From Citrus sinensis (Eukaryota > Streptophyta > Magnoliopsida > Sapindales > Rutaceae): 64,000 nt of DNA. Location of the stretch: positions 25,922,501-25,986,500 of the forward strand of contig NC_068561.1 of assembly GCF_022201045.2 (NCBI RefSeq), written 5' to 3'. Positions 37,101 to 47,430 of this stretch are shown in pieces. Numbering within the stretch: position 1 is the first letter of the stretch; each line of letters starts with the position of its first letter. The translations under genes and the position numbers were made by a program. The notes under the pieces were generated by a model. It was not told the DNA's origin. It made no database searches and saw only the letters and a list, made by a program, of their open reading frames with translations.

Positions 37101-40100
37101 GTTGAGCTTCCGGATCATCCTTGTACCATAGGCACACATAAAACCTGCAGATGAATGATCTTCCATTAGAAGCAATAAAAGTATAAAACAAGTCAGGAAA
37201 GAAGTTTTTTTCAGTACAAACCATCGCACAAAGAGATTCATTTCGTCCGCAGAAACAGCATCTTGAAGGTAATTCAAGAGCATCTGTTGAACAATTTCAA
37301 GTTTTGTAATTGTATCAGAAGTTTCGGGATTGCTTTCTGACCGACTGTGGCTCTTATTAATGTCACCCTTGCAATGTGACTTGCAGTATGATTGTAGTAC
37401 AAGAAGTTGGTTCCTGCAGAGACAAAGCTGACAATTCCAGCCACGATTTGGCACTTCATGTTCCCTTACACCCAAACAATCAGCATGGAACAATCTTTGA
37501 CAACCTTGACACATAAACATCCTTTTCTCAACTCTTCCATCTAAGCAAACACAACATAGATCTTTAGGGTAACTCTGATCAGAACTATCCTCTCTGACCA
37601 GTTCTTGTAACATCCAGAATCTCTCCCGGCCGCAGAGGACAGCTTCCTGCTTCAACCTGGCAGCAATTGTACCAAGAAGGTCAATGGCCATTGAACGTGC
37701 TGAGACGTCTTTAGATTTTGGCCCAGCATTCTGTAGAAGTAAGACACAGAGAACCTGCATGTAGAAATCCCTAAGCATAGTAGAACACATAAACTAACGA
37801 AGAAAACAAGTTTGACAAAAGTTACCTCCAGAATAGGAGCAGATGCTGGATATTCCGGTAAATTCAAAGTTGTCAGTAAATCCATGACAAGATTCTCCAT
37901 CATAACTTTCAGCTCAGAAGCATCCTGAGTCTTTACACTTGTAAAGCGCTGAAGAACGCGGGTCCAGAACAAACAGCATGTATCTGTTGCTGCTTCATGG
38001 CATTTAGTTGGGTAACTAGAATCAATCTGGACTTCTAATATGGTACTACCACTTGTTGCTTTCCTCAAAGCTTCAGGGAGGTTTGCGCTACTATGAACCA
38101 ACTGAATTAGCAAAGCAGTGACCATCTGAATCTGCCTCTGTTCTTCATCAGGTAGGTGATAAGTTCTCAATGCTCTTTTCGTGGATGGCAGCTTCCAAAG
38201 AAGCAGAAGTATTTCATCTATCACATAAGTGCGATGCTGGGTGTATGAATAGAATATCTGTATTCCATTGATAAAAAATGTTAGGAGATTTCTTCAAACA
38301 GCATTCTACCATGTATGAAAGCAAGACTGACATGTATCCATTAGCAGAAACGAAGAAACAAAACTTAAAAAATATCTACCGCGCTTAGTAAACCGATAGC
38401 CTTCAATTGCAAGAGCTGGACATTATCCACCAAAAATGTCGTAAAGCTTGTCTTCACCAGCTGCAGAATGCAACTATCAGATAATCTCTCAATTAACAAC
38501 AAATCCTTGAGTAAACCAAGAATTGTACAGAGCTTCTGAAGTATCGAATTCACAGCACCAGAAACCCTGTCAAGGCAAAAACAACAACAATAAGAAGAAA
38601 CCTGACTTCTAGCACCCTAAAAGCTAATATATGATAGGCAAACCTATTAAATGCAGATCTCTTCACTTTCACATTCTTCATTGTGCGCCGTCTCTTGCTA
38701 GCTGAACCTAAGTCAGCATCCACCTCTTCATCTTCATCAACTGCAAAGTATAAGACATTCAACTCAGTTGTTTACTTTCAACCAAAGAACTGCAGAATGA
38801 TAAAAGTGAGGGAGAGTTGCTTCAGTATTAGATAACAGCTAATGCATAAGAAGGAAACATAATAAAAGAAAAGAACAACATATAAAAATAAATCAAAGCT
38901 TCTTTTATACAAAGAGTAATGATATAGCCACAAACTCTTGTACAATTTTATTTTGTACAAACTGATGTGGCATGATAAAATTGGTTGAATTAAATATCTC
39001 TTGGACCACATGATTTATTTCTATTATTTTATATTTTCATTCAAATAATGAATTAATGCCACATCAATTTGTACAAGATAAGTTTGTACAAGAGTTTGTG
39101 GTTGTATCATCACTCTTATACAAAAATGAAAAAGATATACATAGAGGAATCAATACGAGCTATCATAGTGGCCAAAGCATATGAAAGTAAATGATATATT
39201 GTAACTTAGTAAGCAGAAAAGTCAAGGTTGGGTAAATCAGAATGCAAACCCTCAAGTGCTGCACTTTCACTAGTTTTATGCAGAGCACGATATGACGGAT
39301 CATAAGCTGACATAACATCTGTTATTTGATGCCTCGAGAACTCCAAAACCCTTTCAATGATCTGGCTCAAGCACATTACAAACGATCATTACAGATCACA
39401 CAAATCACACGAAATAAAAGCTAAAAACTAAGGAAATGAGAGTTAGCAGAAATAGAAGTAATAAATTTAACAAGAAAATAAATAAAACATGCACCTCTTC
39501 CTTATAAAGCTGCTTTGGCATGTGGTCATGAGCCATTACAGCTAGAGCTGCATGAATCGATTCAAGGGCACAAAAGACCATGGAAACTCTATCTGAATCT
39601 AGCTGAAACATAATTAACAAAATTGATTAGAAACATAAAGAATCAAATTTATCAAGTAACCAGAATTTCTACAAAATAAAATTATGAAATTTAGAAGGAC
39701 ACTTGCAAAGGCAACAAACATAAACTGCTCTGAATGATTCTCAGACATGCATTATGTGCCATAAAAACTGTAGAATTAACTTCCAGAAATAAAAAGAGTA
39801 TCGGTTCATCAATTTAAAAATAGATGTTTCACATCAGAAGAAACAGACAAGGCAGTGCCAAACTAACTTGTAAAAACATGAATATCTACATGTCACAAGA
39901 GCAATAAACAGAAAAATAATCATATTACTTACATGCTCACGTTCATCAACCGATAAACCTTCTGCTCGATGTATTTGATGATCTAGAACCCGCAATAGTC
40001 TCACCAGAATATCTACTGAGACTAAATGTAGAAGTTTCTTTGCACGTAATGACATTATTTCATTCACAACAATCCTGACATCAGCAACAGGTAAAGACAA

Positions 40101-42315
40101 CAACTCTGTGTCATTCTGATCATCAGTAGGAATTTCAGCTCTGCCACAAAAATCCTCCAACATCTCACAGAAGTTCGTAATGGTAGCATCTGTTTTTGGT
40201 TGGGGGGGGGGACCAAAACGATGATTTTACCTTAGTGTGAAGAAAGGCAAAGGAGGAAAGAAAAAGAGGAGAAAGAACATGAGACAAGGGGGGAAAACAC
40301 AAGTACACCAACCTTGAACCTCAATAGGATCAGGCTGAGCTGAGGAAGAGATGTTATCCCCACCTTTCTTCTTGATTTTGGGTTTTCGGGAAGATGAAGT
40401 GGATACATCCTGCAATTTAACTTCTAGATTAGCATTACAGAAGTAATTGAATTATGTCTACGGAACTCAAAGTGCATTCTTACATTTGTAAGGATACGGT
40501 CGAGGTGGGGATTCTGAGCTCCAATATAATCTCTCTGCAAACCACTAGCGCCAAGTATACTTGGCTCACGGTCTTTCCTTTCAAATGATTCACCGCCAGA
40601 AACTTGCTCCTTAATATGACCTGAGAGACTTGAACAATGCAATAAACAATTACAGCAACATTAAATCGTACAATAACAGCATATATAAAAAATAGTGTTT
40701 TTCTTTGTTTTTGGGGGGGGGGGGGGGGGGGGGGGTGTTGGGAGGAAGGCACAACACAGCTAGCTGCATTTGGCAACAATATTAGAATGGTAGAGAGTGT
40801 ATGTCTATGTATAGTACATAACGCAGCAACACAGCATTTCCTCTCACATTGAAAACAAAAAATCGATAATGACCACTTCTGCAAACCTCTCTATGGAATT
40901 GACGCACGTTATTCTTTCATTAGTACTCTTAATTTCGCTCAAGACCCATAGAATTGCTATTTAAACTATATTCAAAACAGAACAACTCCATCATACCAAC
41001 ATGCCGTAATGTGTCACTAGCCTTCATTTCTGATGCAAAAACTAATAGCTCAATGCCAACCCTGTTTTAAACCTACTGTCCTCTTTTATCAATTAAGTAT
41101 CGACTTAACTACACCTAAGTATCCACAAGCATACCAGTCACTAACATAAGTAGCATTCAACATGCCAACTAAAAGTTTCTCGATCAAGACGATAATCCTT
41201 TCTAACTTTCATTTTTCATAATTATAAGAAAAAGATTTAATTTTGTCAAAGTTGTTCTGTCACTAACCTACAGCAGAACAAATAGGTAGATCTGGTCTAG
41301 TTCAATTAGTACAATTTATTCCAAGCACTAGCAGGAGATATTTATAAAAGTAAAAAATAAAAAATAAAAGAGCAACTGAGAATACTTTGTTTACCAGGAG
41401 TGACATACTCAAAAGCTTCCGCATTATATTGGAGAACTTGGTTGTGAAGTTCTAAAGGCTCCATATCGCTATAGGGATCTGGCTTTGCCTCATCTCTAAG
41501 ATTCCTATAAATGCAATAAAAAAAGAAATGCAATAACAGATTGATGATTATGTAAAAGAAAACCAACAATATAACAGAGCTACACTTGTTGGTACCACTA
41601 ATTCATCATTTAATTACATCATATAACAGAGCTACACTCGTGAAATTTACAACACTAACTCTCACAATCATTAATTTCTCTAATTTCGAATGAATATAAT
41701 TTTTTGTTGACAAAATATTTCTCCTAAACAGTTCCTGATTTCTATTTTGGAATTCAAATATGAATGTGTCAAAATTTCAAAATGATTAGTTTAAGTTTTA
41801 TTTTAAAAAAATCAATTAAAAACGTTTAATTTACTTAAATTCAGCTACTTATAAAACACATTAAAATGAAAATCAAAGCATTTAGAAAATCTTTTGGCTT
41901 CAAACCAGTCCATTTCAAATTGCTTGCAACTGAATCTAAAAGAACGAGCAACTTATACAAACCGAAATGATCCTTCAAGCAAACCAATTCAAGCATAGAG
42001 AAAGTACGAAATTAGAAAAACCGACACTTACAAGTACGAAACATCGGTTACACGAAGTAGATCAGCAATTCGACTCGACTGAGTGAGAATCTCAGTACGA
42101 TTCAACGACCTATAACTGACACCAGCGCTAGCTTCATCGAACAACCGCAGGTTCGGATCCGTAGCGCCGCAGAACACTGGAAGCGAAGGCAACGGCAAGC
42201 ACGGAGCTACTTCCGAGTGTATCGTGTTCGAAAAGCCGATCCCCCACTGGCCGGTCGAGCCTAGGCCCGAGCCCGAGCCAGAGCCAGAAGTCGAAGCGCT
42301 CGGGAAGCTGCTCAT
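31190..42315 (-). CDS. SCC2: Sister chromatid cohesion protein SCC2 (adherin/NIPBL) with PHD finger
   Basis: SCC2, with SCC4, loads the cohesin ring on chromosomes and is essential in plants. I reconstruct 28 exons on the minus strand: 42032-42315, 41395-41504, 40484-40620, 40313-40409, 39933-40189, 39495-39602, 39250-39361, 38644-38740, 38380-38566, 37826-38257, 37222-37754, 36934-37144, 36805-36855, 36540-36698, 36265-36432, 35450-35749, 35212-35364, 34700-34869, 34093-34201, 33667-33834, 33479-33583, 33181-33414, 32771-32904, 32399-32692, 31882-32314, 31709-31801, 31487-31612, 31190-31402. The sum is 5475 bases (1824 aa), close to the known plant length. The N-terminus is Gly/Ser-rich. A C4HC3 PHD finger (CCVCLDG…CQGC…FHADC…WNCQLC) spans about residues 674-720, a plant feature absent from yeast and animal SCC2. 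The HEAT-repeat body includes [15 protein letters not shown] and [12 protein letters not shown]. The tail is acidic, then basic ([13 protein letters not shown]…SSRRR). No exon breaks the frame. Confidence 0.93.
38905..39124. mobile_element. MITE in SCC2 intron 7 with 9-bp target-site duplication
   Basis: The element occupies 38914-39115 (202 bases). It is flanked by identical 9-base repeats TTATACAAA at 38905-38913 and 39116-39124. Its ends are inverted repeats of about 60 bases: the left starts GAGTAATGATATAGCCACAA, the right in reverse complement GAGTGATGATACAACCACAA, and both continue into ACTCTTGTACAA. The interior is AT-rich with no coding capacity. A 9-base duplication with long inverted repeats suggests a Mutator-like (MULE) MITE. 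It lies wholly between exons 39250-39361 and 38644-38740. Confidence 0.85.
40713..40735. repeat. 23-base G homopolymer
   Basis: An uninterrupted G run on the plus strand (C run in the SCC2 sense strand), located in SCC2 intron 2 between exons 41395-41504 and 40484-40620. Its length is typical of polymerase slippage and may be miscounted by sequencing. Such a run could form G-quadruplexes. Confidence 0.9.
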
Positions 42316-43709
42316 CGATTAATTAACAACCGGTGAGTAGTTCGCAATTTGTGGAACAAAAGCATTAATAGGTAGTGGTATTGTTGCAATTAGAGGAAAT
42401 TTGTGGGGTATTGGTGGGAAATTATGGGCTGACAGAGTTGAGTTGAGTTGAGTTCCGAGCCCTAGAAGAGAGAGAAAAAAAGAGAGCAAGCAAATGGCGG
42501 GGAAAGTAATCTTGGGGATGGTAAAGAGGATTGGATTTTATAGGCGGGGAGAAAAATAAAAGTCTACGGTTCTGAAGTTACGGTAATGCCCTTGTTATTT
42601 GTGTCATTGTGAGTTTCCAATGTTCGCTTCTTATGGGGGGAATTATTTTGAATTTGAAGGGATTGTTAGAATTTGTTGGTTCTTGTTGAACTTCGGAGAA
42701 TTAAAATCATATTTTCCAATTTGTAAATTGATTTAAATTTGGGTAGTCCCGGGAATGCCCCTTTTGTTTAGCAGGTTGTGACGTGTGCTTTGGCCTAGGC
42801 TTGCCTCACAGGCTTTGTGTTGAAATGATTTTAATAATTGCGCCCCGTATTTTCATGTATTTATGGAATAACCCCGATTGGAATTAATACATTCTTTTTG
42901 GGTAGTGCAATGTCAATGTGTACCTTTCTTTCTACAATTTGTTTCAACCCATTAATTATTTTTTTAAGTAGCGCAAACATTTTCTATCACCAAATAAATT
43001 GGACATGCAATTCCCTTTGTCGAAATTATAAAGGATAAATATTTTAGTATTTTTCTTTTTTAACCATTAATTTTTTGTCGAAATTAAAAAAGTATTTTCT
43101 TTTCGTTGTTTGTCAATTTACTTCCAAAGTGTCTTTATATATACAATTATGATATGTAACTTGAATGTGGTATACGTACTTATACGTATAGCTTTATTTT
43201 AATTTGATGAGTAGTCCATGGATATATATATATATATATATATGTTTTGATAGAATCTAGTAATTGCTAGCAAATCACTGCTTGCGTTGCGTGATTGAAG
43301 GGAGTTGTATTAGAAATAGAAAGAAATAAAAGTAAATTGCAAACTTATATGCATTTTGGATATTTCAACCATGCTGTGCTGGCTGCTGCATACTTATAAG
43401 GAAATTCTATCAATTACGTACCTTCCCTACTGAGAAATTTTTGTATATCATTTGGCTCTTCGCACTTAATGCTCACAATATCAATGGCAACAACCGGTGT
43501 AATCTTTATATATATTTTTTGTTCCTTCCACAGCTGATTTCTTTTCTGTAGTAACCAAAATTAAAAATCTCCATAAACAACAGTTTAATTTCAGAGGCAA
43601 TGTTTCCTTTCATATCAAAATATGATGCCCATAAATTTCACCTTCGCTTAAACTTAATTTAATTAAACTTGGTCTAAAAATTATATCAATCATATAGAGC
43701 TTTCAAGCT
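42316..43709. other. Shared upstream region of divergent SCC2 and expansin genes
   Basis: No gene is seen. The SCC2 leader side carries a (GAGTT)n repeat near 42427-42453, and an (AT)n tract lies at 43221-43243. The expansin start is preceded by an AT-rich leader. Confidence 0.5.
42496..42506 (-). promoter_or_regulatory. E2F-like motif upstream of SCC2
   Basis: On the minus strand the sequence reads CTTTCCCCGCC, which fits the degenerate E2F consensus WTTSSCSS. It lies about 180 bases upstream of the SCC2 ATG. Cohesion genes are often expressed in late G1/S under E2F control, so the position is sensible. A single short match is weak evidence. Confidence 0.35.
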
Positions 43710-44581
43710 ATGGACAGTCCTAAGAATTTCTTTGCATGGTTCGGTTTCATGGCTGCTCTTGCAATGGCCGTGGCTTCAAGATTGCCTTACGATGAAGTTA
43801 AAATGAATGGTGCGTGGGAAGATGCTCATGCTACATTTTATGGTGACATGTCTGGAGGAGAAACCATGCGTAAGCGCGTCAATATCATATTATTTTTGTT
43901 AGAATAGTCTGACATATATTACATATTCAAGTTTTTATGACAATTAACTATATAATGACAGAGGGAGCTTGTGGTTATGGTGATCTCAAGAGACAAGGAT
44001 ATGGCCTTGAGACAGCAGCTCTAAGCACAGCACTCTTCAACAATGGCTCAACTTGCGGTGCTTGTTTCGAAATCATTTGTGTGAATGATCCTCAATGGTG
44101 CTTAAAAGGTGCCGGCTCAATCAAAATCACAGCAACCAATTTCTGCCCACCAAACTACACAAAGACAAAGGACATCTGGTGCAATCCTCCCCAGAAACAC
44201 TTTGATCTTTCGATGCCTATGTTTGTCAAATTAGCTCCTTCAAAAGCGGGGATCATTCCTGTGAGATACCGCAGAATCTTGTGTAGCAAGCAAGGTGGTG
44301 TCAAGTTTGAAGTTAAAGGGAATCCGAACTGGACACTGGTTTTGGTGTACAATGTTGGGGGTGCTGGTGATGTTACCGCTGTGCAGGTCAAGGGATCAAG
44401 CACAGGCTGGCTGCCCATGTCTCGGAACTGGGGCCAGAATTGGCAAACAGGAACAGTGCTTCTGGGGCAGGGTTTGTCATTTCAGGTGACTACAAGTGAT
44501 GGGAAGACGCTGCAGTTTGATAATGTTGCCCCTAGAAATTGGCAATTTGGCCAAACCTTTCAAGGGAGAGGAAATTTCTAG
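43710..44581 (+). CDS. Alpha-expansin (EXPA21-26-like clade)
   Basis: Expansins loosen the cell wall non-enzymatically during growth. Two exons, 43710-43869 and 43962-44581, encode 259 aa. A hydrophobic signal peptide ([14 protein letters not shown]) starts the protein. The six-stranded GH45-like domain follows, with [31 protein letters not shown] and the HFD motif in [12 protein letters not shown]. The C-terminal CBM63-like domain has [26 protein letters not shown] and ends [13 protein letters not shown]. The intron lies after ETM-Q (phase 1), and a second intron common in alpha-expansins is missing. The CxxC spacing and NPPQKHFDL variant suggest the diverged group that Arabidopsis carries as EXPA21-26, which agrees with gene order. 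That subgroup is an inference. Confidence 0.92.
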
Positions 44582-45568
44582 GGTTCTATTCCGTATTTAT
44601 TGGACTGGGTGTCTCATTTTGTGATTTTTGTTGCTTTTCTAGCCTGGGAACCGTTAATGGTAAAATGTTTTTCAAAGTTTTTGTATTGAGGAAGAAATAA
44701 ATGAATTTTGCCCGCCGGTCATAAACAACAAATTAACGTGCTCAATCAGTTGTTCAGTGGTTGATAATTTTTATTTTGAGTTTTAATTGTTGATTATTTT
44801 TGTGTAATTAGACCTTTTTTCTAAGGCCCTGTTTGGTATTAAAAGTAGGGAGAAAATAACTGCTGTAGTTTAAAAATTAAATTCTTTTAATTATACAATA
44901 AAAAACTTATAATATCTCTAGTGTTTTTTGTCAAAATTATTATAATTTAAAAGCTACAGTTTTTGGAAATTTCGGTTTTACACTTTAGTGGTAATAAAGT
45001 GAAAAACTTTTACACGCTTGAAACATCTAAGAACTTCAATAATTGGATTTGAAATAAACAAAGCTGCAATTGGTCCTCCAGATATACATGCCACATTCAT
45101 CACGAATTCCCACAAATTTCCTAACACTAGGCAATGAAAACTAAAAAGAGCCATCACAACAACGACAACAAGCACAAACACACAACTTATTATATATTCC
45201 AATTAATCAATAACACACAGAGTCGAGTACAAGGTGACTTGGATCATCAAGCTGGCTCTGACTCCATGTCACCACTTGACGTAATAGCTTAACGCTATTT
45301 GTTTGGCAAGGGTCCAATATTCGTACTTAAGTTCTAATAGATATTATTGGAGTAATTAATATGAAAAACATATGTACAAACTTTGAACATGAATGAAACT
45401 GATAAACCCTTGCAGTTGTACCAGTCGTAGACTGAAGGCAAGGGAGTTCAAATGACTCTCCACAGACAGCCCACACAGAATCGGTAAAAAATCTGGTATG
45501 GACATAACTTATAATCTAGTTCGAGCCTTTTTCATTTTTTGGCGCAGCTTGGCAAACAGTTTCACCCT
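44582..45568. other. Convergent 3' region of expansin and F-box genes
   Basis: Likely 3' UTRs of both neighbours. A stretch starting GGCCCTGTTTGGTATT at 44826 resembles the 5' end of hAT-type non-autonomous elements, but I found no matching right end. No gene is seen. Confidence 0.35.
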
Positions 45569-46297
45569 TCACTTCCAATCAAGCATGTCTAATAGCCACA
45601 AAACCTCTTCCTTGGAGTTTGCAACATCACAGAAATCCATCTCAATCCCAAAAACAGTAAGAACACCTTCATCTCCATCTTCCACGAAACGCAGAGAAAT
45701 CCATCCTCGGATTCCTGAAGTGAAAGGGTGATCAGGAGAGAAATCTAGATACTCAAATGCATGGGCCCTACCGGTTGTCCGATCTATATACTCAAACCTA
45801 GATTTATTAATTATGCAAGCAACTCTGTTTGAATCCTTGCGTACCACGAGCACCGAAACGCTAACATTCTGGCTCCAAGTTACAGTAAACCTGGGTTCAA
45901 CAGGTATGGTCATCTTGTACTCGCGAACCTCGAGGTCACAACTGAGATCAGCCATCATTCCATTCTGCAGGACAGTGCCAGCAACCACTTCTGAGAAGAT
46001 TAACTTATCTTCACTCCAAATGTCAATAAAAAATTCCAAATCATCGAAGGAAAGCCTTGGCGGGAGAAGAGTTCGACGATGCTGCCGTTTATTAAAGGTC
46101 TGATATAACTTGTAGTAGGTTACCGTGGGAGGATTTGGTCGCTTGCAAAACGAAGGCCATCTCCTTGCACAAAGGCACTTCCATAAGTAATCATCACGAG
46201 CTATGTCTCTCCATTGCTTGCTTACAACCATACATGAAGCAAGATCTTTTCCATCCAGAAAAGGGAAAACTGCCTTCAAAACCTCTTCGTCTGCCAT
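45569..46297 (-). CDS. F-box protein (At5g39250-like)
   Basis: A putative substrate receptor of an SCF ubiquitin ligase. The intact 242-aa frame starts MADEEVLKAVFPFLDGKDLASCMVVSKQWRDIARDDYLWKCLC as an F-box directly at the N-terminus (about residues 4-45). The remaining 190 residues lack kelch, LRR or FBA signatures. They include FTVTWSQNVSVSVLVVRK and end …LWLLDMLDWK. A longer in-frame ATG at 46348 would add 17 mostly hydrophobic residues; I chose 46297 because the F-box starts there and the extension reads like the T-rich end of a 5'-UTR intron (…attattaaccag). The 5' UTR is probably spliced, with a donor near 47371. Single-copy proteins of this type are conserved in angiosperms; the target is unknown. 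Confidence 0.88.
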   Translation of the reverse strand: MADEEVLKAVFPFLDGKDLASCMVVSKQWRDIARDDYLWKCLCARRWPSFCKRPNPPTVTYYKLYQTFNKRQHRRTLLPPRLSFDDLEFFIDIWSEDKLIFSEVVAGTVLQNGMMADLSCDLEVREYKMTIPVEPRFTVTWSQNVSVSVLVVRKDSNRVACIINKSRFEYIDRTTGRAHAFEYLDFSPDHPFTSGIRGWISLRFVEDGDEGVLTVFGIEMDFCDVANSKEEVLWLLDMLDWK

Positions 46298-47430
46298 TTC
46301 TAGCTGGTTAATAATAATCAAAAGCAGAACAACAGTGTGTTCCCACAACCACTTACGGCATTGGAGACACCAAAAGCAGCTGATTCAGAAGAAATTCCCT
46401 GTAAAGGAGAAGATATGAAATTTTCAAATTGTAAAGTAAACTAACTGCAATCATGGGGTTCAAAACTAGAGCATTGAACACAGAGATGCCCTAGACAACA
46501 AGAAAGACAGCAGCAAAATCATTTAAACATACAAACGAGTATCAAAATTTTCAGGTGGCTATGAACCGCTTTTCTTATCAATACAAAAAAGACAACTAAA
46601 TTAAAGTAATAGCCAAAACAAAGCCTTCATCTGATCAAGTCAATTCCATGATCACAACTGCAATATAATAAACCCAACAGAATCTAACTTACAAACATAC
46701 AGTACACAGGGGAGTCATGAATATAGATGAAAATTTATAACAAATGTAGGGCAAGAATCCAGTTTTCTTTTTTCGGTCATAGTATCAAAAGCCAAGTTGA
46801 TTACCTCACAAAACTTAACATAATAAGCACGCTCCAATACTAGCATATGCAAAAGACAATTCAACCGACTCCAAAATCAAATCTTTGGCAACCATATTAA
46901 TCAAATACAACTCAAATCTCTCCTAATCGAGCTTCTATACTTCATAAAACCAAAAAGAAAAAGAAAAAAAACACTAGAGGGCCCGTTCGACAAAAAGATA
47001 GCAATAATCCTTAACAATCATATATATACAACAACATCGGTTATTTTCAAAATACGCAACTCATTTTGCATGCAGATCAAAACATCAGCAAATCAATAAT
47101 TTTTTCTTACCTAAGGTCAAAAGTCTAAATTTTTTATCCAACAAAATGTTAGAATTTCAAATGCCCAGATGAAATCTTGATCATTCAAGTAAACCCAGTG
47201 CTGCATTTCGTCAAATGTACAGATAAAATCAACACATATATAAAGGACTAGATAAAGCAAACCCTAGATCGAACGCAGGCTCTGGAGACAAAGAGAGTGA
47301 AAATTGAAGCGATTGAAGTGAAATAGATTAGAAAGGAAGTGAAAAGAGGATCCAGTGAGAGAATTTCTCACCTAAAGTATCAGTTCGATTGAATTAGAAA
47401 AACCCTAGATTTCAGTTACGGTTGAAGAAA
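46298..47430 (-). other. 5' leader and intron of the F-box gene
   Basis: A leader exon donor (ACTTTAG then GTGAGAAATT) lies near 47371 on the minus strand. An acceptor (cctttacag) near 46401 and another (attaaccag) near 46305 lie just upstream of the ATG. A leader intron of about 970 bases is likely. Which acceptor is used cannot be decided from sequence alone. Confidence 0.5.

Noticed and set aside
44826-44990. hAT-type MITE starting GGCCCTGTTTGG
   Set aside because: Only a left-end-like string was found; no inverted right end or 8-base duplication could be located.
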